NCBI GenBank assembly: GCA_031292255.1
Contig: JARLHN010000038.1
Coordinates: 1 to 64,000, forward strand
DNA: 64,000 bases
Reading direction: 5' to 3'
Source of the DNA: Oryzomonas sp.
GTDB lineage: Bacteria; Desulfobacterota; Desulfuromonadia; Geobacterales; Pseudopelobacteraceae
Each line of letters opens with the position of its first letter. The first letter of the stretch is position 1. Positions 18,020-27,579 of this stretch are shown piece after piece. A program made the translations under genes and the position numbers. The notes under the pieces are model-generated. The model searched no databases. It was not told where the DNA came from and worked only from the letters and a program-made list of their open reading frames with translations.

Positions 18020-19024
18020 TTACTGAGCGGGCGATGCCGTGCAGATCCCGACCACAAGACCATGCATCAGGGTATAGGGCTGCCCGCCCCCGGTTTTGGA
18101 CGCCACGTCGCAGCGGTAAAACTCTTCGAACAGCCTTCCCAATTCACTTCGCGAAAAGTTGCGCGCCTGCTGGACCATCTCTCCCAGAAAAAACGTGTGT
18201 ATATTGAGCTCACGGCCGATGTCGGCCTGGGGCAGCTTGTGATCCAGCAGTTCCCTGATGCGCCACAGTTGCCGGAAATGCCGTGTCAGGGCACCGATCA
18301 TAAGCGGCGCATCCTCGCCGTCACGAAAGAGCGCCCCCAGACTCCTCAGGGCATTCTGCAGATCGCGCTGACCTGCGAAACGGGCAAGCTCAAAGGCGGT
18401 AAAGGCCTTGCTGCTGCTGGCAATGGTGCGCACGTCTTCCACGGTTATCCGTGGTTTGACGCCGCAATACACGGCCAGTTTTTCGACCTGCGACGACAGT
18501 TCCTGGAGGTTGTTGCCGATCAGAAGCGACAGCAATCCGCCAGCAGCCGGGTCGATCGTTTTGCCCTGGGCAATTGCTTCGCTCTGGATAAAGCCGGCCA
18601 GTTTGTTGTCGTAGAGTCGCTTGCATTCCACCAGGCATCCCTGCTTTTTGAGTTCCTGGAAAAATTTCTTGCGCTGATCGATCTTGGCCCCGGTGAACAC
18701 GAGGCACGTGGTTGCAGCCGGATTGCGGACATACGGCAGCAGGCTCTCAAGGACATCCGCCTTGAGCGCATCCGCGCGTTTCACCAGCACGGCCCGCCGC
18801 TCGGCGAACATCGGCAGGGTCTGGGCGGCGTCGAGAATTTCCACTCCTTTGGTTTCATTTCCGTAGAAAACGTTGAAGTTGAAATCCTTGAGCGAGGGAT
18901 CGATAGCCCGATCCAGCAATTGCCTGACGCTGCGTTCGATCAGGAACGTCTCCTCCCCGTACAGATAGCTGAGGGGCGGTATTGTTCCCTTGTTGAGGGC
19001 GGTTTCGAACTCCTGAGCGGTCAT
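18020..19024 (-). CDS. holA: DNA polymerase III delta subunit
   Basis: A 334-residue clamp-loader subunit that opens the beta sliding clamp during DNA replication. The N-terminal PLSYLYGEETFLIER and the AAA-like body with ARFAGQRDLQNALR match HolA, as does the length. The start ATG lies two bases after the lptE stop, so leuS, lptE and holA form one operon, a common arrangement in proteobacteria. The C-terminal codons are repeated near 10630, on the far side of the accessory block. Confidence 0.93.
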   Translation of the reverse strand: MTAQEFETALNKGTIPPLSYLYGEETFLIERSVRQLLDRAIDPSLKDFNFNVFYGNETKGVEILDAAQTLPMFAERRAVLVKRADALKADVLESLLPYVRNPAATTCLVFTGAKIDQRKKFFQELKKQGCLVECKRLYDNKLAGFIQSEAIAQGKTIDPAAGGLLSLLIGNNLQELSSQVEKLAVYCGVKPRITVEDVRTIASSSKAFTAFELARFAGQRDLQNALRSLGALFRDGEDAPLMIGALTRHFRQLWRIRELLDHKLPQADIGRELNIHTFFLGEMVQQARNFSRSELGRLFEEFYRCDVASKTGGGQPYTLMHGLVVGICTASPAQ

Positions 19025-19026
19025 GG

Positions 19027-19680
19027 TCAGTAGGCCTGTTCCACGGACACGAGGAACGTGCGGGCCAGGGTCTGGGATGCGGCCTTAAGAGCGGCTTCCT
19101 CGGCATTGTGTTGGAGCGCCAGGTCGGTGGATGCGGGGAAGTCCTGCGATGCCTTGACAGCCCCCTTCCATACAGGCGCTGTCTCGCCTCTTCGGTGCAG
19201 TTCCAGGTCAACGGTGATAAACAGTCGGTATTCCTTTGCCTGGTCGATGGCGGTATAGGAGATCGGCTTGAGGGTATAGGAGGTCAATTTGCCACTCACC
19301 CTGAGCTCGGCCGTTGACTCCTTGTCCGCCGGATACAATCCCCGCATGGCGTGGCACTCCTCATACAGTGCCCGCCGAATGACGGTCTGCGCGGTTGAGC
19401 TGATCGTCTCGTTGACGATGAACGCCACCCAGACGGACTGATCCGTTGCTATCCTGTTTCCGGCTGTTCCGGCAAAGCGGTAGCCGCACCCCGCAACTAA
19501 CGGCAGACAGCAAAGCAGCAGGGCCGTGAAGCGGCGAAATCCACCGAAAAATTCCGGTTTCACATCAAAGATGACATCAAGGCGGCGAGGATCGAGGCGA
19601 CGAAAACGTACCGGTAGTACGTTGAGGAGCCGAAGACGAGCCCACGAAGATGCCGCTTTGATTTGGAATTGGAAAGACAT
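19027..19680 (-). CDS. lptE: LPS-assembly lipoprotein LptE
   Basis: LptE plugs the LptD outer-membrane channel for lipopolysaccharide. A lipobox LVAGC followed by GYRFAG is the family's start of the mature protein, and the rest of the 217 residues is colinear with LptE. The ATG at 19680 has a strong ribosome site (GGGGGAAGG) and lies ten bases after the leuS stop, but gives an odd 47-residue arginine-rich extension before the signal peptide. That extension is encoded by a palindromic repeat at 19564-19662. An in-frame GTG at 19563 would give a normal signal peptide and a 178-residue protein but has no ribosome site. Which start is used cannot be decided from sequence. Confidence 0.85.
   Translation of the reverse strand: MSFQFQIKAASSWARLRLLNVLPVRFRRLDPRRLDVIFDVKPEFFGGFRRFTALLLCCLPLVAGCGYRFAGTAGNRIATDQSVWVAFIVNETISSTAQTVIRRALYEECHAMRGLYPADKESTAELRVSGKLTSYTLKPISYTAIDQAKEYRLFITVDLELHRRGETAPVWKGAVKASQDFPASTDLALQHNAEEAALKAASQTLARTFLVSVEQAY
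19564..19662 (-). repeat. palindromic repeat element inside the lptE 5' region
   Basis: The ends are near-inverted copies: gatgccgctttgat at 19649-19662 and atcaaagatgacatc at 19564-19578. The centre has a perfect 7-base inverted repeat, AACGTAC and GTACGTT, around CGGTA (19605-19623). The element looks like a small MITE or REP-type unit that inserted in frame between the leuS end and the lptE signal peptide. Other copies were not found in this window. Confidence 0.55.
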
Positions 19681-19690
19681 GTCCTTCCCC

Positions 19691-22168
19691 CTACCCCACC
19701 ACGATGTTGACAAGTTTGTCCGGCACGCAGACTACCTTGCGCACCTGTTTCCCTTCAAGAAAGGGGAGCACCTTCTCATCCGCCAGGGCAGCCGCCTTGA
19801 GTTCCTCTTCGCCGGTCCCCGCAGGCACCGTGACCCGGGAGCGGAGTTTTCCATTGACCTGGACGACAACCAGTTTCTCTTCGTCAACGACCGCGTCCCG
19901 GTCATACTCCGGCCAAGCGGTTCGGGAAAGGGGGGTACCGTTCCCGAGACGCTGCCATAATTCCTCGCTGATGTGGGGAACAAAAGGTGCCAGCAGCAGG
20001 ACCATGGTTTCCAGGGCCTCTTTCATGACGGCTCCGCGCTGCGGCGTATTCAACTCCGTCGGCTGAACCGTGTTGAGCAGTTCCATGACCGATGCGATGG
20101 CGGTATTGAAATGGAAGCGTTCTTCGATATCCTCGGTCACCTTTTTGATGGTCTTGTGTACGGCACGGCGCAGGGTGCGTTCCTCTGCCGTAAGCGTTGC
20201 CACGTCCGGAGCAACGGCGTTCTTCACCAGGTCAAGCCGGTCATGGACCAGTTTCCACACGCGGTTGAGAAAACGGAACGAGCCGTCGACCCCCTGGTCG
20301 CTCCAGTCCAGATCCTTTTCCGGCGGCGCGGCAAACAGGGAAAAGAGGCGGGCCGTATCGGCGCCGTAACGCTCGATGAGGGCATTGGGATCGACCACGT
20401 TGCCCTTGGACTTGCTCATCTTTGCACCATCCTTGATGACCATGCCCTGGGTCAACAGGTTGGAGAACGGCTCGTCGCAGGAGACGTATCCCAGGTCGCG
20501 CAATACCTTGGTAAAGAAGCGGGCGTACAGAAGGTGCAGGACGGCATGCTCGATACCACCGATATACTGGTCAACGGACATCCAGTAATCAACCCGTTTG
20601 CGGTCCAGGGGGCCACCCTGAAAGCCGGGACAACAATAGCGGAGGAAATACCAGGACGACTCGACAAAGGTGTCCATGGTGTCGGTTTCGCGCCGCGCCG
20701 GCTTGCCGCACAGGGGACAGGCGCAGTTGACAAAGGAGTCCAGCTTGGCAAGCGGGCTGCCCCCTTCCCCGCTGAACTCCACGTCCATGGGCAGCCGTAC
20801 CGGCAGGTCCTTTTCCGGAACCGGCACCACGCCGCACGTGTCGCAGTAGATCACCGGAATGGGATCGCCCCAGTAGCGTTGACGGGAGATTCCCCAATCG
20901 CGCAAACGGAAATTGACCGTCTTCTTGCCGATACCTTCCTGCTCCAGATAATCGGCGATGGCCTCTTTGGCCGCATCGCTGCGCAGGCCGTCGAACCGGC
21001 CCGAGTTAACCAGTTGACCTACCTCGGTGAAGGCGGTCTGCATCGTGGAGGCATCGAGACGCTCACCTTCCGGCTGGATCACGATCTGGAGCGGCAGGGA
21101 ATACTTACGGGCAAACTCAAAGTCGCGCTGGTCGTGGGTCGGCACCGCCATGACCGCGCCGGTGCCGTAGTCCGTTAGAACAAAGTTGGCCAGATACACC
21201 GGCATGCGGGCTTTGGTGAGGGGATTGACGCAGAACGAACCGGTAAACACCCCCTCTTTCTCGAAATCTTCGGCGGTCCGCTTGATGCGGTCGGTCTTCT
21301 TGACTTTTTCGATGAAGGCCTCCACCTCGTCTTTTCTGTCGGGGGTGGCCAATTGCCGGGCCAGGGGATGTTCGGGGGCCAGGGACATGAAGGTGGCGCC
21401 GAAGACGGTATCCTGGCGGGTAGTGAAGACCTTTATGGCGTCGCTGCCCCCTTCCAGGGGGAAATCGATCTCACAGCCGATGCTCTTGCCGATCCAGTTG
21501 CGCTGCATGACCAGCACCCGTTCCGGCCATCCGGGGAGTTTGAAGGTCCAGTCCAGCAATTCCTCGGCATAATCGGTGATGCGGAAGAACCACTGATCCA
21601 GTTCCTTCTGCTTGACCTCGCTGTCGCAGCGCCAGCAGGCGCCGTCCTCGACCTGCTCGTTGGCCAGCACGGTTTCGCATTTCGGGCACCAGTTGACAAA
21701 GGAGGTCTTCTTGTAGGCCAGCCCCTTGGCGAGCATCTCCAGAAAGATCTTCTGCTCCCAGCGGTAGTAGTCCACGTCGCAGGTGGCAAGCTCGCGGCCC
21801 CAGTCGTAGGAAAGCCCCAACTTCTTGAGCTGGCCGCGCATGTAGTCGATGTTTTCGTAGGTCCACTTGGCCGGATGGCTTTTGTTCTGGATAGCGGCAT
21901 TTTCAGCCGGCATCCCGAAGGCATCCCACCCCATTGGATGCAATACATTGAATCCACGCATCTTTTTGAACCTGCCAACCACGTCGCCGATGGAGTAATT
22001 GCGCACATGGCCCATATGAATCCTGCCGGAAGGATAGGGGAACATCTCCAGCAGGTAGTATTTCCTCTTGTCCTGATCTTCGGTGACGGCAAAGGACGAC
22101 AATTCCTCCCAGCTATGCTGCCATTTCTGCTCGATATCCTTGGGGATGTACTTCAGTTCCACAATCAT
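19691..22168 (-). CDS. leuS: leucyl-tRNA synthetase
   Basis: An 825-residue class I synthetase that charges tRNA-Leu. The HIGH motif appears as HMGH in [12 protein letters not shown] near residue 50, and KMSKS appears as KMSKSKGN near residue 570. The CP1 editing domain, with [11 protein letters not shown] and the ALVPTHD-like segment [10 protein letters not shown], is intact, as is a CxxC-type cysteine cluster. The start at 22168 is preferred because AAAGGAAT precedes the ATG and the protein then begins [16 protein letters not shown], as in relatives; the open frame extends 16 codons further. It heads the leuS-lptE-holA operon. Confidence 0.97.
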   Translation of the reverse strand: MIVELKYIPKDIEQKWQHSWEELSSFAVTEDQDKRKYYLLEMFPYPSGRIHMGHVRNYSIGDVVGRFKKMRGFNVLHPMGWDAFGMPAENAAIQNKSHPAKWTYENIDYMRGQLKKLGLSYDWGRELATCDVDYYRWEQKIFLEMLAKGLAYKKTSFVNWCPKCETVLANEQVEDGACWRCDSEVKQKELDQWFFRITDYAEELLDWTFKLPGWPERVLVMQRNWIGKSIGCEIDFPLEGGSDAIKVFTTRQDTVFGATFMSLAPEHPLARQLATPDRKDEVEAFIEKVKKTDRIKRTAEDFEKEGVFTGSFCVNPLTKARMPVYLANFVLTDYGTGAVMAVPTHDQRDFEFARKYSLPLQIVIQPEGERLDASTMQTAFTEVGQLVNSGRFDGLRSDAAKEAIADYLEQEGIGKKTVNFRLRDWGISRQRYWGDPIPVIYCDTCGVVPVPEKDLPVRLPMDVEFSGEGGSPLAKLDSFVNCACPLCGKPARRETDTMDTFVESSWYFLRYCCPGFQGGPLDRKRVDYWMSVDQYIGGIEHAVLHLLYARFFTKVLRDLGYVSCDEPFSNLLTQGMVIKDGAKMSKSKGNVVDPNALIERYGADTARLFSLFAAPPEKDLDWSDQGVDGSFRFLNRVWKLVHDRLDLVKNAVAPDVATLTAEERTLRRAVHKTIKKVTEDIEERFHFNTAIASVMELLNTVQPTELNTPQRGAVMKEALETMVLLLAPFVPHISEELWQRLGNGTPLSRTAWPEYDRDAVVDEEKLVVVQVNGKLRSRVTVPAGTGEEELKAAALADEKVLPFLEGKQVRKVVCVPDKLVNIVVG

Positions 22169-22235
22169 ATTCCTTTCTGGATCATAAAATCGAATTACGC
22201 TAGTACCTTGTAACACTAAATATTTCGGAGAGTCC

Positions 22236-22335
22236 CCCCAGCGGGCGATCCCCCCCCTGCCCCCCTCCTTATCAAGAAGGGGGAAGATCTGGGCGACTCC
22301 CCTCCTAGTTTAGGAGGGGCCGGGGGTGGTAGCCA
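22236..22335 (-). repeat. GC-rich intergenic repeat (CCCCTCC family), copy A
   Basis: The gap between leuS and cheB holds cccctccttatcaagaaggg, a matching ctcctagtttaggagggg, and ends gggggtggtagcc. The same order of elements recurs at 36190-36312. Each half can form a hairpin (CCCCCTCCTT with AAGGGGG). It is a dispersed non-coding repeat that could also act as a transcription stop. Confidence 0.75.
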
Positions 22336-22341
22336 TCCTCG

Positions 22342-23412
22342 CTATGAAAATGCGCCTTTCGCCAGGATTTCCCGGTGCACGGACTGCATGGGAACGATCC
22401 TGTCGACAAGGCCGGTCGCAACCGCTTCGCGGGGCATCCCGTAGACAACGGCCGATTCATCGGATTCGGCTATCACAAAGCCTCCCTTGTCCTTGACCTC
22501 CCGAACGCCCTTGGCGCCGTCGCTTCCCATGCCGGTCAGGATGACCGCGATCATGCGTTTCCGGTAGATCTCGGCACAGGATTCCAGCATGACGTCCACC
22601 GAGGGCACATACCGGTCAGCGCTCGTAGGGGGAACGATCCGCGCCGCCACCCGGCCGCCTTGCAACTCCAACACGAGGTTGGCGCCTCCTGCCGCTATCA
22701 GCGCCCTTCCCGGGAGCACCAGATCGCCGTCCTCGGCCTCTTTTATCTCAAACTTGGAGACCCGGTTCAAACGCTCGGCAAAAGCACGGGTAAAACCTGA
22801 CGGCATGTGCTGCGAAACCACCACGGCAAAGGGGTATTGCATCTCGAATGCGGAGAAAAGAAATTGCAGCGCCGGCGGGCCTCCGGTCGAGGCACCGATG
22901 GCGACAAGATCGAAAGACGATTGGCCGGCCGGAACGGCCGGGGCGGCAACCGCCCCCCGTACATCGTCGCGAACCTTTTCATGAGGCTGCCAATGTGGCT
23001 GTTTCAGCTTCTGTGGCGCCAAGTTGACCAGTTGGAGCACCTTCTTCTGAAGGTCCTCCCTGATGAGCAGCAGATCATTCGAGACGCCGCCGGATGGTTT
23101 TGCCACGAAATCCAGGGCGCCCAGTTCCAGGGCTTTGAACACCTTATCGGCACCGCTCAAGGCGCTTACGACAATCACCGGAATCGAATAGCGGACCGTC
23201 AGGATACGCAGAAACGTAAAACCGTCCATTTTCGGCATTTCCAGGTCAAGGGTGACAAGGTCGGGCTTAAGGGTTGCCACCTTGTATATCCCTTCTTCGC
23301 CGTTGGTGGCATATCCGACCACCTCGATGTGCTCAAGCCCTTCCAGCATCCTGGTTATGGTGCGCCTGCTAAAGGCCGAGTCGTCAACGACAAGCACCTT
23401 GAGTTTATTCAT
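22342..23412 (-). CDS. cheB: chemotaxis protein-glutamate methylesterase CheB
   Basis: A 356-residue protein with the standard CheB layout. A receiver domain (residues 1-125) has an Asp-Asp pair at the start and phosphoacceptor Asp in LDLEMPKMDG. A linker follows, then the methylesterase domain. The catalytic triad is visible as Ser in GASTGGP, His in SQHMPSGF and Asp in LTGMGSDGA. It removes methyl groups from chemoreceptors once phosphorylated by CheA. The start overlaps the cheR stop by four bases (ATGA). It is the last gene of the chemosensory operon. Confidence 0.96.
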   Translation of the reverse strand: MNKLKVLVVDDSAFSRRTITRMLEGLEHIEVVGYATNGEEGIYKVATLKPDLVTLDLEMPKMDGFTFLRILTVRYSIPVIVVSALSGADKVFKALELGALDFVAKPSGGVSNDLLLIREDLQKKVLQLVNLAPQKLKQPHWQPHEKVRDDVRGAVAAPAVPAGQSSFDLVAIGASTGGPPALQFLFSAFEMQYPFAVVVSQHMPSGFTRAFAERLNRVSKFEIKEAEDGDLVLPGRALIAAGGANLVLELQGGRVAARIVPPTSADRYVPSVDVMLESCAEIYRKRMIAVILTGMGSDGAKGVREVKDKGGFVIAESDESAVVYGMPREAVATGLVDRIVPMQSVHREILAKGAFS

Positions 23413-24287
23413 ACGCCGCCCCCCAGTACCAAACGCTCCGGCTTCTGATAGATCATATCATTTTTGAAGTGGCGCAAGGTGAAAAGCGTGGTGATATTCA
23501 TGAGGGACTCGGAATGACCTAAAAGCAAAAAACCTCCATCATTGAGGGATCGGTGGAACTCTTCGACGACTCTCTTTTTGGCGGCCAGGTCGAAATAGAT
23601 GATCACATTGCGGCAAAAGATGAGATCCATCTTGCCGAGCATCATCATCCGGGTCTTGTCGAAAAGATTGAGGTGACTGATGGTGACCATTTCCCGGATA
23701 TCGTCCGAAACCTTGAGCCCGTTGTCATACTCGTAAAAAAAACGCTTGATATAGCCTTCTTCGGTTGCTCGGAACGACGACTTGGTGTAGATGCCGCGCC
23801 GTGCGTGCTGAAGCACTCTCTGGCTGATGTCGGTGCCGATAATCTCGATCTTCCACCCATGAAGGGCATGCATGTCCCGCAGCAGCATGGCGATGGTGTA
23901 CGGCTCTTCACCCGTGGAGCAGCCGGCGCTCCAGATGCGCAACACGCGGTTGCCCCGAGCCGACTTGACCCGGATGAGTTCCGGAATGATCTCATCCGTA
24001 AAGGCGGCAAGCTGGAACGATTCCCGGAAGAAATAGGTTTCATTGGTCGTGAGGACATCCATGATGTCCGTCATTTCCTGGTCTTTGTTCCGGTCGTATT
24101 TCAGGAAGTGGTAGTATTCGCGGAAATTATTCAGACTCAAGGCGGAAAGGCGGCGGGCAAGGCGCTTTTCCAGAAGATATTTGGAGTCGTCGTCAAAATA
24201 AATGCCGCAATGATTGTAAATACTGTCCCGTATGTTCCGGAACTCGTCATCGGACATAGGTTGTCCTGTGTCCAGGGACAAAATCAT
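23409..24287 (-). CDS. cheR: chemotaxis protein methyltransferase CheR
   Basis: A 292-residue SAM-dependent methyltransferase that methylates receptor glutamates. The N-terminal helical domain (about 1-90) is followed by the catalytic domain with the SAM loop RIWSAGCSTGEEPYTIAM and GTDISQRVLQHARRG. NVIIYFD marks the end of the Rossmann core. It overlaps both neighbours by four bases (ATGA), a sign of tight translational coupling with the HEAT-repeat gene upstream and cheB downstream. There is no TPR extension. Confidence 0.95.
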   Translation of the reverse strand: MILSLDTGQPMSDDEFRNIRDSIYNHCGIYFDDDSKYLLEKRLARRLSALSLNNFREYYHFLKYDRNKDQEMTDIMDVLTTNETYFFRESFQLAAFTDEIIPELIRVKSARGNRVLRIWSAGCSTGEEPYTIAMLLRDMHALHGWKIEIIGTDISQRVLQHARRGIYTKSSFRATEEGYIKRFFYEYDNGLKVSDDIREMVTISHLNLFDKTRMMMLGKMDLIFCRNVIIYFDLAAKKRVVEEFHRSLNDGGFLLLGHSESLMNITTLFTLRHFKNDMIYQKPERLVLGGGV

Positions 24288-26296
24288 GCGGTCCCTTTCA
24301 CCAGACGTTCCATCAGATTTCTGACATGGCTGCTCTCTTCCGTTTCAAGAGCGTCTTGCAGAATAGTCCGCGGCCGCTGGCCGGGCAGCGCCGCCAGAGC
24401 CATCGCCGCATCATACCTGATGCCCGCATGGGGGTGGCTGATAAGCCGTTCGGCATTTCGTACGATTCGTTGGCCATCGTGGCATGACAGAATACTGAAC
24501 GCCAATTTGACCAACTCTTCATCCTCGTTATCGAGGACCGTCTCAACCAGGCTCAAGGCAGCGTCGCTTCCCAACGATGCAAGGACTTCAAGGCAGGTGA
24601 TCATGAGCAAACCTCCGACCGTCGGAAGCAGGTCGCGAATAGCGTCGAGGCTGTTTTCCGGATTGAGGCGGGTAATACTCTTCAGGGCTGCACATTGCAC
24701 TCGGGAATCATCATCTCTCAATGCCAGTGTCAAGGGACCAACCGCATCGGCACTCCCGGACTCTCCCAGTGCCTCGGCAGCCATCATGCGCACCTCTGGC
24801 ATCTCATCCACCAGGGCTATTTGCAAAATACCCTGGAGAGAGGGAATTTGCAGCTTTCCGATTGCAGCCACCGAAGCCTGTCGTACAGAAGGGTCCTCGT
24901 CCTTGACGAGCCGCCCCAGATAATCCCCATCGCTTAAGGCCGCAAAGAGCAGGGCCGCATCACGGCGGCGTTGCGGGCGATCCGATTCAGCCAGTTGGCG
25001 CGCAACCGCATTGACGGGGTTTGGGTCCTTTCCGGACAGGACCTGAAGAGCGGCGATGATCGCACCGCTGACACTGTCGTCTGCATCATCGAGCAGCCCT
25101 ATTATCTCCGGGATGCAGTCCGACAGCCCCCGAAGGCCGGCGGCCTGCACCGCCGCCTCTCGCACCGACGGCGAAGGGTTGTGCAGCGCCTCGCGGATTA
25201 CGTCGTCTCCCTTCTGATAACCCACTTCCCCGAACAGCGTGCAGATAGCCTCACACAACTTTTCGTCGGCATGGGGATAGAACCCCCGCACGGCATCCAT
25301 ACCGGCGGGACCAAGAGCAATAAGTGCGTTGAGCGCCTGGCTTGAAAGCCGTTCCGTGAGGTATGTCGCCAAAAGGGGCACGGCGGCGCGCGCGTCGCCG
25401 ATAATCCCGAGCAGGTTCGTCAGCGCTTCTGCCAGGGCACTATCCGGCCCCTCCGCATCCAGCAGTTCAATGAAGGCCGGCACGACATCACTGCCCGACA
25501 ATCGGCGTAATGAGCCTTCGAGCTCCAGGCGCGTCGAACCGTCGGAACGCTGCAAAACACGGTTGAAGGCCTTGACGGCCGCGCAACGGGAGCTCTTCTG
25601 GCTGGAGAGAAAACCTTCCAGCAGAATGGGCGCCGCTGTGTGGTTGCCGATGCTCCCAAGGCAGTCGAAGATGACCTTGCTGAAGATTTCCTGCCCAACA
25701 AGCCTTTTGATTTCCTCCGGCAACGGTGCGGGAATCCCCAGTTTTTCCAAGGCGGACAGGGCGCTGAAACGAAAAAAGACACTATCGTTGCTTGTGATTG
25801 ACGTGAGTAGTTCCTGCACGACTCCTGCGTCACCTATGGTGCCAAGGTGCTCGGCCGCGGCGGCGGAAACGTTCGCATCCGCGTCATGGAGGGCACCAAG
25901 CAATGCCGGGACAAACTCAGTGCTTCCGATGCCCCCCATCACGTCAACAACAAACTTCCGCACGCCGGGGTCGGTGTCGCCGGCAAGCGTCTTCAACTGC
26001 CGGGCCGCCTGCGTACCAAGCATGATAACCGCCTCGGCGGCGGAATTTCTCAGCCCGGCATTGCTTTCATCACGCAACAGTTCCAAAAGCGCTGCAATAA
26101 AATCTCCGGAAGGTTCCGCCGCCACGAAGACGTTGACCGCTTCCTTGCGCACCCGCCAACTGTCATCCCCCATGGCGGTAAAGATGAATTCACACACGTC
26201 GCCCAGATTTTCGCCGCGCAGGGAATCGATGACGGTACGGCGCAGTTCTTCGTCAGGGGATTTGAGAGCATTGCGTACATCGTCCCGACTATCCAC
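24284..26296 (-). CDS. HEAT-repeat protein of the chemosensory operon
   Basis: A 670-residue protein made almost wholly of HEAT/PBS-lyase-type helical repeats of about 30 residues, with recurring motifs such as DPGVRKFVVDVMG, DPSVRQASVAAIG and DDSRVQCAALKSI. It has no signal peptide or catalytic motif, so it is probably a cytoplasmic scaffold or adaptor. The start is taken as GTG at 26296, because AGGAG lies seven bases before it and it overlaps the cheW stop by eight bases; the frame remains open 15 codons further. The overlap with cheR on the other side ties it to receptor methylation. The exact role is unknown. Confidence 0.85.
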   Translation of the reverse strand: MDSRDDVRNALKSPDEELRRTVIDSLRGENLGDVCEFIFTAMGDDSWRVRKEAVNVFVAAEPSGDFIAALLELLRDESNAGLRNSAAEAVIMLGTQAARQLKTLAGDTDPGVRKFVVDVMGGIGSTEFVPALLGALHDADANVSAAAAEHLGTIGDAGVVQELLTSITSNDSVFFRFSALSALEKLGIPAPLPEEIKRLVGQEIFSKVIFDCLGSIGNHTAAPILLEGFLSSQKSSRCAAVKAFNRVLQRSDGSTRLELEGSLRRLSGSDVVPAFIELLDAEGPDSALAEALTNLLGIIGDARAAVPLLATYLTERLSSQALNALIALGPAGMDAVRGFYPHADEKLCEAICTLFGEVGYQKGDDVIREALHNPSPSVREAAVQAAGLRGLSDCIPEIIGLLDDADDSVSGAIIAALQVLSGKDPNPVNAVARQLAESDRPQRRRDAALLFAALSDGDYLGRLVKDEDPSVRQASVAAIGKLQIPSLQGILQIALVDEMPEVRMMAAEALGESGSADAVGPLTLALRDDDSRVQCAALKSITRLNPENSLDAIRDLLPTVGGLLMITCLEVLASLGSDAALSLVETVLDNEDEELVKLAFSILSCHDGQRIVRNAERLISHPHAGIRYDAAMALAALPGQRPRTILQDALETEESSHVRNLMERLVKGTA

Positions 26297-26753
26297 GAAA
26301 TGACTCCTGCCGAACAGGTGAGGTTTGAAGCAGGGAATCAATATCCAGGATCATGAACATCTGTTCTCGCGAAAAACAAATCCCCAGTACGTATTCCATG
26401 CCGTTCCCATAGGTTGTATCAGGAGCAGGCCTGAGCTCGCCGGCCGGAACGTTGATGACCTCCAGAACCTCATCAACAGCCAGCGCCAGCATCTGCCGCT
26501 GAAGGGAGACAATCAGCAGTCTGCCCTGGATACACTCATCGGCTTTCGGCATGTCGAATCGATGTCGCATATCCATGACCGGAATCACTGCACCGCGCAG
26601 ATTGATGACTCCCTCCAGCAGGTCCGAGTCTCTGGGCAAACCGGTAAGTTTCTGCGACGGAATGATCTCTTTGATCCGCATGATATCGACCGCAAAGCGC
26701 CTGTCTCCCAGGCTGAAACACGCTAGTTGAATATTTTGCACGTCTTTTTTCAT
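26289..26753 (-). CDS. cheW: chemotaxis coupling protein CheW (first)
   Basis: A 154-residue single CheW domain that links receptors to CheA. The segments GVINLRGAVIPVMDMRHRF and the preceding EIIPSQKLTGLPR are characteristic of the fold. It overlaps the HEAT-repeat gene downstream. A second, longer CheW lies 54 bases upstream, so two coupling proteins are made from one transcript; they may connect different receptors or compete in the array. Confidence 0.93.
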   Translation of the reverse strand: MKKDVQNIQLACFSLGDRRFAVDIMRIKEIIPSQKLTGLPRDSDLLEGVINLRGAVIPVMDMRHRFDMPKADECIQGRLLIVSLQRQMLALAVDEVLEVINVPAGELRPAPDTTYGNGMEYVLGICFSREQMFMILDIDSLLQTSPVRQESFRG

Positions 26754-26807
26754 AAGCTATCGGGCGGCTCCGTTCTGACTGTCATCACGACGTTTTTCAA
26801 CTCCCTG

Positions 26808-27563
26808 TTAGTAGAGGTTGATATCGGTAATGTTTGCCACGTTGAGCAGGATAATCATCATGGCGCCGGTGCGGCCAATCCCGCAGACAAAATCGCGGTC
26901 AATCCCTTCAAGAACGGCAGGAGCCGGCTCACGGCCTTCTTTTCCGATACGGACGACCTGGATGATCTCATCCACCAACAGGCCGGTGAACCCGTCATGG
27001 CGCTTTACGATCACAATGCGTTCACGGCCGCTTTGAACTCCCTGGGAGAGACCAAGACGCTCACGCAAATTAAAGACCGGAATAATGACGCCCCGCAACG
27101 AGACCACACCCATGATAAACGGCGGAGTCCGGGGAACCTCGGTCGTCTCACGGGGCTTGATGATCTCTTTGAGCTCCATGATGTTGATGCCGTATATCTC
27201 GTCGGATATCCGGAAACAGAGAATTTCCTCGTATTCTTCAATCTCTTCGGCTGCCTGGCCTTCCGACGCCAGCGGCAGGTCGTCGCCGCATCCGGCCGCC
27301 TCACGCCCAGCCAAGATAATGTCGAGCGGTTCCATCCCCTTGGCACGCAACGGCAACGGGTCCTGCCGGCTTTCAGGAACAGGTGCGGCCGCTACAGAGG
27401 CAAGCGGGGGGGGGGCATCGACGACGGCAACAGGCGCAGCATCGGGGCCGGCCTGCGGCACAGGAATGTGCAACGACGCGGCCTGTCCGGAGTGTTCCTC
27501 CTCAACAGCCTGTTGGGATGCCTGTCTGTTCCGGTCCTTCTGTCGAATCTTTGCCAGGTTCAT
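26808..27563 (-). CDS. cheW: CheW-domain protein with long N-terminal extension
   Basis: A 251-residue protein. The C-terminal 140 residues form a CheW domain (GVVSLRGVIIPVFNLRERLG). The first 110 residues are alanine-, proline- and acid-rich and probably disordered. Simple CheW proteins lack this extension; it may tether another partner, such as the AAA ATPase encoded 16 bases upstream. The ORF ends close to a degenerate piece of the dispersed repeat found around pilB. Confidence 0.9.
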   Translation of the reverse strand: MNLAKIRQKDRNRQASQQAVEEEHSGQAASLHIPVPQAGPDAAPVAVVDAPPPLASVAAAPVPESRQDPLPLRAKGMEPLDIILAGREAAGCGDDLPLASEGQAAEEIEEYEEILCFRISDEIYGINIMELKEIIKPRETTEVPRTPPFIMGVVSLRGVIIPVFNLRERLGLSQGVQSGRERIVIVKRHDGFTGLLVDEIIQVVRIGKEGREPAPAVLEGIDRDFVCGIGRTGAMMIILLNVANITDINLY

Positions 27564-27579
27564 TCGTTTCGGAATCCCT

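Noticed and set aside
19973-21178. 401-codon plus-strand frame opposite leuS
   Set aside because: It is antisense to the conserved catalytic core of leucyl-tRNA synthetase and shows no recognisable motif.
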